Shown here: piece after piece, positions 24,060 through 36,345 of the stretch
Numbering within the stretch: position 1 is the first letter of the stretch
How the letters are laid out: the number at the start of each line of letters is the position of its first letter
Assembly (NCBI GenBank): GCA_946902985.2
Contig: OX336393.1
Coordinates: 133,762,533 to 133,826,532, forward strand
Origin: Meconema thalassinum
Taxonomy: Eukaryota > Arthropoda > Insecta > Orthoptera > Tettigoniidae
DNA: 64,000 nt
Direction of reading: 5' to 3'
The notes under the pieces: generated by a model
The model's database searches: none
What the model was told of the DNA's origin: nothing
What the model saw: only the letters and a program-made list of their open reading frames with translations
Translations under genes and position numbers: made by a program

Positions 24060-25498
24060 ATTCGTGTGTGTGTCCCCCCCTAATAAAATCTAAACGGCTG
24101 GAGCGATTTCAATGAAACTCGGAAAGTTCATAGCACTATTCCCGGCGACCTCGACCGTGCCCTTCAAATTTTGTTACGACTCACCAATCCAACATGGCGG
24201 CTGTGCGAAATATTTTACCAGCATTCAATATTTCCGAAACTATTACCGATATTACCCTGACATTTTCTATGGTGATAGAGGGAACTACCATAAGTTCACT
24301 TATATGACTTTTGAAAACCTGGTAACTACAAAACCAACATGGCGGCCAAGCGAATTTGCGACTTTTAAATAGACGTTTCTCGCGATTTGACCAACCAAAC
24401 GCAATGAAACTTGGTACAGTATATGTTCATATACATTGTAATGCACCGACATCTAACTTCGTTGAATTGTTTACATAATCACAAGATGGCGGATGTGCGA
24501 AATATTTCACCGGCATTCTATATCTCTGAAACTATTAGCGGTAAAACCCTGAAATTTTGTACGGAGATAAAGGGCACTACTGGAAGTCCATCTATAAGAC
24601 TTTCAAAAACCGGTTAACTACAAAACGAACATGGCGGCCAAGCGAATTTGAAAATTTTAAATAGACCTTTCTCGCGATTTAATGTTCCAAGCGCACTGAA
24701 ACCTGGCACAGGAAATATTTATACACATTGTAATCCACTGGTATCTAATTTAGTTCAATTGTTTACATAACCTCAAGATGGCGGCTGTGCGAATTTTAAA
24801 ATTAAGTTTTAATTTCTCGTGTCGTAATCATGAAGTGAAAGTTTGAATAATGAACCTACGCAATAATTTTCCTTTAATGGTACATGACTCTATGGCCTAT
24901 ACATTTAACAATCCAACATGGCGACCATCCGAAATATTTAGACGATACTGAATATCTACGAATCTATTTTAGCAATCAAACTGCATTTTTTAACGTTCAT
25001 AGGGGCTATGAACTTAAGTTCACCTATAGGACTTTAAATAACCTGGTGATCACAAATCCAACATGGCGGTGACGCGAATTATAAATATTCACATGGACGT
25101 TTCTCGCAATTTAACCATCCGCGTGCAGTGAAACTTGGTACAGTAAATCCTTATACGAATGTTAATCCACTGGCATCTAATTTATTTCAATTGTTTCCAT
25201 AACCTCAAGATGGCAGCTGTGAAGAATTTTAAAATCTCCTTGTTTTTTCTTGTGTCCTAATTATGCGATTGAAGTTTGAATACTACACGTTCACAATAAT
25301 CTGCATGTAACAGTACATAACTCTAAGACCTACATATATAAAATCCAACATGGCGACCATGCGAAATATTTAGTCGGTTCTCAATATTTACGAATCTATT
25401 ACAGCAATCTAACTGAAATTGTTTATGTTGATAGTGGCAGTTAACATAAGTAGGATTTATGAAAATAGGCTGCATAGTTCTTCACGGAACTACTTGTT
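23947..25498 (+). mobile_element. Helentron-like non-autonomous element, copy 4
   Basis: The 5' two thirds match copies 2 and 3, but after about 25149 many differences appear (GGCTGCATAG instead of GGCTGTATAG near the end, for example). Copy 1 shows the reverse pattern. The ends and hairpin are preserved. Confidence 0.65.
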
Positions 25499-26895
25499 AT
25501 TAACACAATACCCTAACTTTCTGACTTACACGCCGCAAAATCGAATTTATGACTTGGTGCATGGCAGGGGGATCGAACCATAGTCCACAAGGGCGTTAGG
25601 TGTGCCTTTTTGCACAGCCAATGTAAGGAACGTCTCCATACTATTTTTATGAACACCATACCGTAATTTTCTGGGTGACACGCCGAAAAATCGAATTTAT
25701 GACTCAGTACCTGGGAGGGAATCGAACCCTCGTCCCCAAGGGCGGTATGTGTGACTTTTCGCACAGCCAACATATGGTACGTCTCCATACTATTTTTATT
25801 AACCCAATACCTTAACTTTCCGGGTTACACGCCGCAAATTCGAATTTATGACTTAGGGCCTGGCTGGGGAATCGAACCTTCGCCCCCAAGGGCGTTAGGT
25901 GTGACTTTTCGCACAGTCATAATAATGAACGTCTCCTTACTATTTTTACTAACCCAATACCTAAACTTTCCGGGTTACACGCCGCAAATTCGAATTTATG
26001 ATTTAGTGCCTGGCAGGAGAATCGAACCATCGTCCCCAAGAGCGTTAGGTGTGACTTTTCGCACAGCCTACGTTAAAGAACGTCTCCATACTATTTATAT
26101 GAACACAATACCGTAACTTTCCGGGTTACATGCCGCAAATTGGAATTTATGACCTGGGGCTTAGTAACAGGGATCGAATCCTCGTCCCCGAGGGCGTTAG
26201 GTGTGACTTTTTGCACAGCCAATATAAGGAACGTCTCCATACTATTTTTATGAACACCATACCGTAACATTCTGTGCTACACACCGCAAATTCGAATTTA
26301 TGACTCTTTGCCTGGGAGGGAATCGAACCCTCGTCCCCAAGGGCGTTAGGTGTGACTTTTCGCACAGCCAACGTAAAGAAGGTCTCCATACTATTTTTAC
26401 TAACCCAATACCTTAATTTTCCGGGTTACACGCCGCAAATTCGAATTTATGACTTAGGGCCTGGCAGGGAAATCGAACCCTCGTCCCCAAGGGCGTTAGG
26501 TGTGGCTTTTCCCACAGCCAATGTAATGAACGTTTCCATACTATTTGTATGAACACAATACCGTAACTTTCCGGGTTACATGCCGCAAATTCGAATTATT
26601 GACCTGGGGCTTAACAACAGGGAGTGAATCCTCGTCCCCAAGGGCGTTAGGTGTGACATTTTGCACAGCCAATGTAGGGTATGTCTCCATACTATTTTTT
26701 TGAACACCATACCGCAACATTCTGGGTTACGCACCGCAAATTCGAATTTATGGCTTAGTATCTGTCAGGGAATCGAACCCTCGACCCCAATGGCGTTTGG
26801 TGTGACTATTCTCAGAGCCATCGTAAAGAACGTCTCCATGCTATTTTTATGAACGTAATAAAGTAACTTTATGGGTTGCACACCGCCTATTCGAA
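25499..26895 (-). repeat. 150-bp satellite, subfamily 1 (inner part of left arm)
   Basis: About nine monomers with the T-arm motif on the minus strand at about 150-bp spacing, more diverged than the duplicated blocks to the left. The array fades out at about 26895. Confidence 0.9.
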
Positions 26896-27579
26896 TTAAA
26901 AACTATTTCAAAGCAGCCATGCACAGCCAGGCCCTGATTGGCTGCCACAGGACTCGAGCTACCAATCGGAGATGAGTGCTACTAAACTCAAACTCCCCGT
27001 TACAAGACTTCACATCTCAAAGCAATAACACAGTCTTATAACATATTACATTGTTTTTACTCGTCACGCAGCTTCGCGGGGTATCTGCCCGTGAGGATGG
27101 CCACGGCCGACCTACTCGGGACGGTGCCCTTTGGTCTCTCTTATTTCCTAAAAAATCAAATTAAACATAGCAAATCTTTCCATTATTATATCACTATTAC
27201 CAGGCAGAAGCTGCTGCTGTAAACGACTGCAAAATCATCCGCACCATGGCAAGAGCGTAGCGATAATAATAACTACAGCATCGGCAGGTCCGAGCCGGTC
27301 AATATTTGACCGAAGTGCACTTCCTGACCTGAACTTAAGCTGATACGAGCTGCTACTCTCATTTTAAATTAGCACTGCCCCTTTTAATTTAATTGGTTCC
27401 ACCAATAAATTAAACAATTATATACCATTGCCAGTTGTAATATTATTATTCAATCACAAAATCATTAATTATCAACTTTCCCCTCAAAATGGAGGAAAAG
27501 GAGCCCCGTTTACGGGCACCAGTCTCCAACTTTTAGTTTCCCGCATTGACATTTCAAAGGTGATATGCCCGCACGGCAT
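26896..27579. other. Gap in left arm, nothing recognised
   Basis: AT-rich with one GC-rich patch at 27065-27140. It has no counterpart in the right arm, where subfamilies 1 and 2 meet directly at 34240, so it probably arrived with the neighbouring retroelement fragment. Confidence 0.45.
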
Positions 27580-28226
27580 GAGAGTACTAGTGCAAGCTAT
27601 TCAGCTTGACTTCTATGCCCAGTCTCTCTATATTAGAGACAGAGAGTGGGTCCAGCACACGATGACAATGCCTAGACTTTATCAGGATGGCCACACCACC
27701 CCGAGGGGGTATAATCTGTATATGCCTGACTTTTCGATACATTGCATTTTTTTTTTTTACATCGAAAAGCGCGCATTCGAATCCAACCATGTCTCATTTA
27801 AGAGGAAGATATCAACATTGTATGCGGAAAGAAAAGTTTCAAGCTCATATTTCTGTCTACTAATGCCTTCGCAGTTCCAAGCACTAACCGTAAGCACTCC
27901 GTACATTGTCGAATAAGATAACGTTTCTGAAAAATACTGCATGGCAGCATCTACCAGAACCATTAGCCTACCTTATATATGGTATTCGAACAAGAGCGAA
28001 TACGGGTAGCAGTTACTTTAACGATCGGTATCAATTTGACAAAATTCAACTCCCTGACTAGGTCAAATATCTCACTAAGTCCTGAGGAGAACTGAAGCCC
28101 AATATTACCGTTTCCGGCGGGCGTTGCATTTTGTGAGGATGCACCAGGAGGCGCGGCTACGGGCACGACAACACAAAACCGAACTGATCCGGAATTTAGG
28201 CCTACATCGCAAATCGAATTTACCAC
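27580..28226 (-). pseudogene. Jockey-like non-LTR element: ORF1 end and endonuclease start
   Basis: On the minus strand, 28226-27963 encodes a 87-residue frame ending in IFDLVRELNFVKLIPIVK-type residues, like the C-terminus of Jockey-clade ORF1. Immediately downstream, 27963-27757 reads SAWNCEGISRQKYEL, then FLLNETWL, the first APE-endonuclease motifs (N and E residues that bind metal). The chain continues in another frame at 27790-27587 with PPRGGVAILIK and IERLGIEV. The frame change coincides with a run of twelve or more T at about 27748-27760. The rest of the endonuclease and all of the RT are missing. The fragment lies between the two satellite subfamilies of the left arm. Confidence 0.75.
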
Positions 28227-28239
28227 CGAATTCGGGAAA

Positions 28240-29962
28240 GCGAATCGAACTCTGAAATATAAACCGCGCTACAGGTAACTTCGTATATCCGCTGTAAGAT
28301 ACGTATTAATACTAAAGTTATCAACACAATACCGTACAGATCCGGATCACAACTCGCAGATTCGAATTTATAATCTTCTACGGGATTTGGATTCGAACCC
28401 TCGACCCTCCACGGCGCTACAGGTGGCTTTTTTGAAAATCCGATGTAATAAACGACTGAATACTAATTTAATCAACACAATACCGAATCAATCCGGGTCG
28501 CATATCGCAGATTCGAATTTAAAAGCCTCTTCCAGATTTGGATTCGAACCCACGACCCTCCTGGGCGCTGCGGGTGACTTTTCGAAAATCCGATGTAAGG
28601 AACATCTGAATACTAATTTAATCAACACAATACCGAATCGACCCGGGTCACATATCGCAGATACAAATTTACAAACCTCTTCCAGATTTGGATTCGAACC
28701 CACGACCCTCCTGGGCGCTACAGGTGACTTTTCGAAAATCCGATGTAAGAAATGACAGATTATTAATTTAATCAACACAATACCGAATCGATCCGGATGG
28801 CAAATCGCATATTCGAATTTACAAACCTCTTCCAGATTTGGATTCGAACCCACGACCCTCCACGGTGCTACAAGTGACTTATTCGAAAATACGATGTAAG
28901 AAACGTCTGATTACTAATTTAATCAACTCAATACCGAATCGATCCGGATGGCAAATCGCAGATTCGAATTTACAAACCTCTTCCAGATTTGGAATCGAAC
29001 CCACGACCCTCCAGGGCGCTACAAGTGACTTCTCGAAAATCCGATGTAAAAAATGGCAGAATACTAATTTAATCAACACAATACCGAATCGATCCAGGTC
29101 ACATACCTCAGATTCGAATTTACAAACATCTACCAGATTTGGATTCGAGCCCACGACCCTCCACGGAGCTACATGTGCCTTTTTGGAAAATCCGATGTAA
29201 GAAACGTCTGATTACTAATTTAATCAACACAATACCGAATCGATCCGGGTAGCAAATCGCAGATTCGAATTTACAAACCTCTTCCAGATTTGGTTTCGAA
29301 CCCACGACCCACCAGGGCGCTACAGTTGACTTTTCGAAAATCCGATCTAAGAAATGTCAGAATACTAATTTCATCAATACAACACCAAATCGATCCAGGT
29401 CATATACCGCAGATTCGAATTTACAAACATCGACCAGATTTGGTTTCGAGCCCACGACCCTCCACAGCACTACATGTGATTTTTCGAAAATCCGATGTAT
29501 GAAACGTCTGATTACTAATTTAATCAACACAATACCGAATCGATCCGGGTCGCATATCGCAGATTCGAATTTACAAACCTCTCCCAGATTTGGATTCGAA
29601 CCCTCGACCCTCCAGACCGCTACAGGTGACTTTTCGAAAATCCGATGTAAGAAACAACTGAATACTAATTTAATTATCACAATACCATAGAGATCCGGAT
29701 CACAAATCGCAGATTCCCATTTATAATCTTCTATGGGAAATGGATTTGAACCCTTGACCCTCCAGACCGCTGCTGGTGACTTTTCAAAAATCCTATGTAA
29801 GAAACAACTGAATACTAATTTAATCAACATAATACCGTACAGATCCGGATCACAAATCGCAGATTCGAATTTATAATCTTCTACGGGATTTGGATTCGAA
29901 CCCTCGACCCTCCAGACCACTACAGGTGACTTTTCGAAAATCCGATGTAAGAAACAACTGAA
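28240..29962 (-). repeat. 150-bp satellite, subfamily 2 (left arm)
   Basis: About twelve monomers, with the T-loop motif (GGGTTCGAATCC on the minus strand) at about 28393, 28541, 28690, 28841, 28991, 29142, 29293, 29443, 29595, 29745 and 29895. It shares CGAATTTGCG, GTATTGTGTT and TTCGAAAAGTCAC-type segments with subfamily 1, so the two descend from one monomer. The T-stem is less complete than in subfamily 1. The array stops at 29962 inside a monomer, where the Tc1 fragment starts. Confidence 0.92.
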
Positions 29963-30655
29963 TCGCGTTTCTGTCTTGCCCGCAGTGATCGCCGGAATCG
30001 TGTGCGCCGACGTACCGGGGAGAGGGGCCGCCCAGACCTTATTGTCGAGAGACACACACGGCCAACACCAAGCATTATGGTCTGAGGAGTTCTTGGCTTT
30101 AATGTGAAATCACAATTAGTGCTTGTTAAGGGCACTATGACTGCTCGACAGTACGTTGATAGGGTACTCAATCCAGTGGTTGTCCCCATGATGGCGAACA
30201 TTGCTAATGGGATGTTTCAGCAGGACAATGTCCGGGTTCACACTGCACGCATCTCCAGAGAAGCTCTCCACGACATCACAACCTTAGAATAGCCCACCAG
30301 ATCCCCGGACCTCAGTCCTATTGAGCATGTGTGGGACTTGACGGGTCGACAACTGGCCAACCGTCCTCAGCCACCCACAACCCTGGAACAACTGACCCAT
30401 GCAGTGCAGCAAGCATGGGCCACAATTCCTCAGGAAGCGATCCAGGGCCTTATTGACTCCATGCCTTGCCGAATTCATCAATGTATTGCAGCTCGTGATG
30501 GGCACATCCTGTATTGATTGTTGTCCAAACTTGCGGTCAGAGGGACCTGAAAGTGTAATCAGCGAATCACAACCCAACACTCGTCCTGCATGTTCAATTG
30601 CAGCAATGTAGCACCACTCCTTCTGGGTGTTGCAATTTCCATTTTCTTCAGTGTA
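29963..30655 (+). mobile_element. 5'-truncated Tc1/mariner element
   Basis: It contains the C-terminal transposase region (29966-30517) and a 3' end reading TTGCAATTTCC then TTCTTCAGTG at about 30631-30653, typical of a Tc1 terminal repeat next to TA. The 5' terminal repeat, DNA-binding domain and first catalytic region are missing. The breakpoint falls in GAAT, shared by satellite and transposase, so microhomology may have joined them. Confidence 0.82.
29966..30517 (+). pseudogene. Tc1-like transposase, C-terminal part of catalytic domain
   Basis: One reading frame starts RFCLARSDRR, right after where the first catalytic aspartate should be. It passes through KGTMTARQYVDRVL and FQQDNVRVHTAR (second catalytic D), then SPDLSPIEHVWD (catalytic E), and ends in CIAARDGHILY and a TGA. 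Two in-frame stops break it: TGA at 30083-30085 and TAG at 30290-30292. With the first D and helix-turn-helix domains gone it cannot be active. The family is clear from the QQDN..HTA and SPDL.PIEH motifs. Confidence 0.88.
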
Positions 30656-32214
30656 TTATATGTCAGAAAACTGTGCTATAATGAGGATCTTTATAGCACA
30701 AGTTTTCATTATGATACAGTTTCTCCCACCAATCAGAGCTCAAGAAACAGTTGTGTGACCAATTAGGTAAGGATAGCATCGCACTTGGGCTGACTTCCAC
30801 GGCCTTCCAATTTTAAATTTCTCTGCGTGCCTAGTATCAAAGTGGGATATTCGAGGAGGCCATGGTCAAATACAAGGTAGCCTATTCTCTGCGTCCCATG
30901 CGCTCTTTTCGGTACATAAACAGGCGAAATCTCGACAGATATTGATAAATATAAATGTTCGACATAAAATAGTTATAATTATCGTCGAACATAAACAGTC
31001 GTATGCAACTCACCTATAATGGTAATTAAGACACTCGTATGGAAATTTAAAAAACTCTCTACGCTCGTTTTATAAACATGCTCGTGTATTAATTATTGCC
31101 ATTATAGGCTCGTTGCATTATGTACTATTATAATATTAGGCTAATTAAATTTGTTTTATTTCATTTTCCGCTTCACTAGACAGAAAATTTGAATCTTTGT
31201 TTCAACAGCACTTGGTTGGTTCCTCAGTTTAGCGACTGCGACAACGCAGTCATGTAGCTCCGTGTACTTTGGGTGTGTGTAGAATCTGTCTGATAACTAG
31301 TGTTAATTGTGATGGCTGTAGGCCATTAGTGTGTGTTATCTGTAATTCAGGTAAGAACTGCAGATGATTAATTTCAAGTAGTTCCTACTTTTGCTACCAA
31401 ATGGTACCTTCAATGACACCTAGCTGCGAACTTGGTTATTATATACCACCACAACCGGCACCAGGAGGCTAGGTTTGGAACTTATAATAATAAAAATAAT
31501 AATATCGTATGGCCTCAGCTGCCGGGTGCAAGCTTTGCTATTTGACACCCAGAGGGCAGCTTGCATGACGAATTTTGTTGTTCCTTGAAGCAAAATGAAA
31601 GTCAAGCAGGTTATATATCTAAGCTCCTTGACACAATAACACTTTCTAGTAGAGAAATGAGGAACTTGGTGTTGGCAGAGCCATTATGAACACGGCCTAT
31701 TGAATTCAAATGGGTTATTTACCATGCCAACATCGTATGACATGCGTGTCGAGATTTTTGCCGCCTTTCAAAAATCACTTACCACAGCCAGGAGCCAACC
31801 TGCAAGCTTGGAGTTAGTAATCCGACACAATAATCACTCACCCACCGTGGCAAGCACTTTGTAACTTAATAGTGTGTTAATCTAATCTGACCTACAGATT
31901 TAGCTACACACAATTGTAGCTAGTGGAAGGTTCTTTTACATGCCATAAATCTACGACATGGGCCCGCCAGCTTTAATTCCCTTCTGAAGGAAGGCATACT
32001 GAGGGAATTTAACGCTCTTAAAAATCCCGCGATCTTGGGCATAGAAGATCAGCATGTTACCCACTTCGCCACCGAAGCCGCCCAACAACACTTATAACTT
32101 TTACGGTCCCTTAGATGTCGTTATAGCGATGTTCAACTGTATTTATTTCTTTTGCCATAATCCTAAGTTGATGCCTTATTATGCGTGTTCTGAAGAGATT
32201 ATATTTTGAATAAC
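30656..32214. other. Centre of inverted repeat, no recognised gene
   Basis: A mixed region with AATAAT-type microsatellite at about 31481-31505. No coding segment is recognised. It has the look of a decayed repeat in its right half, but I cannot name a family. Confidence 0.4.
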
Positions 32215-34240
32215 ACTAGACTGATATTCAAAAAGTCATCTGTAGCGCCCTTGAGAGTCTAGGGTTCGAATCCCATTCCGGTAGAAGTTTGTAAATTCGA
32301 ATTTGCTATGTGTGACCCGGATCGGTACGATATTGTCTTGATTAAATTAGTATTAGGACGTTTCTTACATCGGATGTTCAAAAAGTCACCCGTAGCTCCC
32401 TTGAAGTTCGGGATTCGATTCCCCTCCCTTGTACTAAGTGGAATAATCGAATTTGCGATGTATAACACGGATTCGTACGGTGGTGTGTTGATTAAATTAG
32501 TATTCAGACGTTTCTTACATCGGATTTTCGAAAAGTCACCGATAGCGCCTTTGAGGGTCGAGGGTTCGAATCCAAATCCGGTAGAAGTTTGTAAATTCGA
32601 ATCTGCAATATGTGATCCAGATCGGTACGGTATTGTGTTGATTAAATTAGTATCCAGATATTTCTTACATCGGATTTTCGAAAAGTCACCTGTAGCGCCC
32701 TGGAGGGTCGTGGGTTCGAATCCAAATCCGGTAGATGTTTGTAAATTCGAAGCTGTGATATGTGATCGGAATTGGTACGGTATTGTGTTGATTAAATTAG
32801 TCTTCAGACCTTTCTTACGTAGGATTTTCGAAAAGTCACCGGTAGCGCCCTGGAGGGTCGGGGGTTCGAATCCAAATCTGGAAGAGGTTTGTAAGTTCGA
32901 AAATGTGATATGTGACCCGGATCGATTCGGTATTGTGTTGATTAAATTAGTAATCAGACGTTTCATACATCGGATTTTCGAAAAAGTCACCTGTAGTGCA
33001 GTGGAGGGTCAAGGGTTCGAATCCAAATATGGAAGAGGTTTGTAAATTCGAATCAGCGATATGCGACCCGGATCGATTCGGTATTGTGTTGATTAAATTA
33101 GTATTACATCGGATTTTCGAAAAGTCATCTGTAGCGTCCTGGAGGGACGTGGGTTCGAATCCAAATATGGAACAGGTTTGTAAATTCAAATCTGCGATTT
33201 GCCATCCGGATCGATTCGGTGATGTGTTGATTAAATTCGTAAGCAGACGTTTCTTACATCGGATTTTCGAAAACGTCACCTGTAGCACCGTGGAAGGTCG
33301 TGGGTTCGAATCCAAATCTGGTAGATGTTTGTTAATTCGAATCTGCGGTATGTGACCTGGATCGATTCGGTATTGTATTTATTAAATTAGTATTCTGATA
33401 TTTCTTACATCGGATTTTTGAAATGTCACCTATAGCGACCAGGAGGGCCGTGGGTTCGAATCCAAATCTGGAAGAGGTTTGTAAATTCGAATCTGCGATA
33501 TGCGTCCCGGATCGATTCGGTATTGTGTTGATTAAATTAGTAATCAGACGTTTCTTACATCGGATTATCGAAGAAGTCACCTGTAGCGCCCTGGAGGGTC
33601 GTGGGTTCGATTCCAAATCTGGAAGAGGTTTGTAAATTTGAATCTGCGATTTGCCACCCGATTCGATTCGGTATTGTGTTGATTAAATTAGTAACCAGAC
33701 GTTTCTTACATCCGATTTTCGAAAAAATCGCCTGTAGTGCAGAGGAGGGTCGTGGGTTCGAATCCAAATATGGAAGAGGTTTGTAAATTCAAATCTGCGA
33801 CATGTGACTTGGATCGATCGGTATTGTGTTGATTAAATTAGCATTCTGACATTTCTTACATCGGATTTTCGAAAAGTCACCAGTAGCGCCCTGGAGGGTC
33901 GTGGGGTCGAATCCAAATCCGGTAGATGTTTGTAAATTCGAAGCTGTGATATGTGATCGGAATTGGTACGGTATTGTGTTATTTAATTAGTCTTCAGATG
34001 TTTCTTACGTAGGATTTTCGAAAAGTCACAGGTAGCACCCTGGAGGGCCATGGGTTCGAATCCAAATATGGAAGAGGTTTGTAAATTTGAATCTGCGATA
34101 TGCCACCCTGATCGATTCGGTATTGTGTTGATTAAATTAGTATTCAGATGTTTCTTACATCGGATTTTCGAAAAGTCACCTCTAGCGCCCTGGAAGGTCG
34201 TGGGTTCGAATCCAAATATGGAAGAGGTTTGTAAATTCGA
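32215..34240 (+). repeat. 150-bp satellite, subfamily 2 (right arm)
   Basis: About fourteen monomers with GGGTTCGAATCC-type motifs at about 32262, 32562, 32714, 32862, 33013, 33152, 33303, 33454, 33603, 33755, 33902, 34052 and 34204, in inverted orientation to 28240-29962. Because the period is close to 150 (a multiple of three), both strands have long open frames (32308-33045 plus; 32259-32990 minus). These are 50-residue repeats and not evidence of a gene. Confidence 0.92.
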
Positions 34241-36345
34241 ATTCATGCAAAACTAATAGTATATTCGTGATCAGCCCCTTCGAGTTACCCATAATTCATG
34301 TAAAGAAGTCTAATTTCGAGAAAAAATGCCCGTACCACCTGAACTCAATAAGTTACTACGCCCCAGGTCATAAATTCGAATTTGCGGTGTGTAACACAGA
34401 ATGTTGCGGTATGATGTTCATAAAAATAGTATGGAGACGTTCCTCACATTGGCTGGGCAAAAAGGCACAACTAACGCCCTTGGGGACTAGGATTGGATTC
34501 CCCGCCAGGCACTAACTCATAAATTCGATTTTGCGGCGTGTAAGCCGGAAAGTTAAGTTATTGTGTTAATAAAATTAGTATGGAGACGTTCTTTACGTTG
34601 TCTGTGCGAAAAGTTACACCTAACGCCCTTGTGGACCAGGGTTCGATTCCCTCCTAGGTACTAAGTCATAAATTGGAATTTGTCGCGCGGTGTTCTAGTA
34701 CAGCCGAACTATTAATACGGGTGCAAAACTAATAGTATATTCGTCATCAGCACCTTCGAGTTACCCATAATTCATGTAAGGAAGTCTCTTTTCGGGAGAG
34801 AATGTCCGTACCACCTAAACTCCATAAGTTACTAAGACCCGGGGATAAATTCGAATTTGCGGCGTGTCACCCAGAAAATTACGGTATGGTGTTCATAAAA
34901 ATAGTATGGAGACGTTTCTTACATTGGCTGTGCGAAGAGTCACACCTAACGCCCTTGGGGACGAGAGTTCGATTCCCCTGACAGGCCCTAAGTCATAAAT
35001 TCGAATTAGCGGCGTGTAACCCGGAAAGTTAAGGTATTGGGTTAATAAAATTAGTATGGAGATTTCCTTACGTTGGCTGTGTGAAAAGTCACACCTAATG
35101 CTTTTGGGGACGAGGGTTCGATTCCCTCCCTGGTACTAAGTCATAAATTCGTATTTGCCGCGCGGTGATCTAGTACAGCTGAACTATTAATACGGGTGCC
35201 TAACTAATAGTATATTCGTGATCAGCATCATCGACTTTCCCATAATTCATGTAAAGAAGTCACATTTCGAGAAAAAATGTCCGTACCACCTAAACTCCAT
35301 AAGTTACTAAGTCACAGGTCATAAATTCGAATTTGTGGCGTATAACCCAGAAAGTAACTGTATGGTGTTCATAAAAATAGTATGGAGACGTTCCTTACAT
35401 TGCATGAGCGAAAAGCCACACCTAACGCCCTTGGGGACGAGGATTCGATTCCCTCCCAGGTACTAAGTCATAAATTCAAATTTGCGGTGTGTAACCCAGA
35501 ATGTTGCGGTATGGTGTTCATAAAAATAGTATGGAGATGTCCCTTACGTTGGCTGTGTGAAAAGCCACACCTAACGCCCTTGGGGACGAGGATTGGATCC
35601 CTGTCACTAAGCCCCAGGTCATAAATTCGAATTTGCGGCATGTAACCCGGAAGGTTACGGTATTGTGTTCATAATAATAGTATGGATACGTTCTTTACGT
35701 TGGCTGTGCTAAAAGACACCCCTAACGCCCTTGGGGGCGAGGGTTCGATTCCCAAGTCAGGCACTAAGTCATAAATTCGAATTTGCGGCGTGTAACCCGG
35801 AAAGTTAAGGTATTGGGTTAATAATAATAGTATGGAGACGTTCCTTATTTTGGCTGTGCAAAAAGTCACACCTAGCGCCCTTGGGTACGAGGGTTCGATT
35901 CCCTCCCAGGTACTGAGTCATAAATTCGAATTTGCGGTGTGTAACACAGAATGTTACGGTATGGTGTTCATAAAAATAGTATGGAGACGTTCCTTACATT
36001 GGCTGTGCAAAAAGGCACACCTAACGCCCTTTTGGACTAGGGTTCGATTCCCCGCCAGGCACTAAGCCATAAATTCGAATTTGCGGCGTGTAACTTGGAA
36101 TGTAAAGATACTGGTTTAGTAATAATAGTATGTAGACGTTCATTACGTTGGTTGTGCGAAAAGTCACACCTAACACCCTTGGGGACGAGGATCCTATCCC
36201 AGTTACTAAGCCTCAGGTCATCGGCGAATAACCCGAAAAAATACGGTATTGTGTTAATATAAACAGTATACAAGCGTTCATTACGTCGGCTGTGCGAAAA
36301 GTCACACCTAACGCCCTTGGGGACGAGGATTTAATAGTAGATTCG
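34241..36345 (+). repeat. 150-bp satellite, subfamily 1 with spacer blocks (right arm)
   Basis: T-arm motifs in the sense direction (GAGGGTTCGATTCCCTC at about 35110-35126 and 35889-35905) recur at about 150 bp. Spacer blocks at about 34245-34360, 34690-34835 and 35165-35320 match the inverted spacers of 15985-17845. This is the mirror counterpart of the left-arm array. Confidence 0.92.

Noticed and set aside
29357..30055. Open frame of 232 codons on the minus strand
   Set aside because: It runs through satellite monomers and then backwards through the Tc1 transposase region, so it is a repeat artefact.
31420..32100. Possible SINE or retroelement tail at the inverted-repeat centre
   Set aside because: The sequence feels repeat-derived, but I could not identify promoter boxes, a tail or a coding block to support a call.
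32259..33045. Overlapping open frames of 243 and 245 codons on opposite strands
   Set aside because: They follow the 150-bp satellite period and encode the same 50-residue repeat. No start context, domain or single-copy sequence is present.
15760..36345. Many candidate tRNA genes because of GGTTCGATTCC motifs
   Set aside because: Only the T-arm is recognisable. I could not see an A-box at the right distance, an acceptor stem or an anticodon arm.
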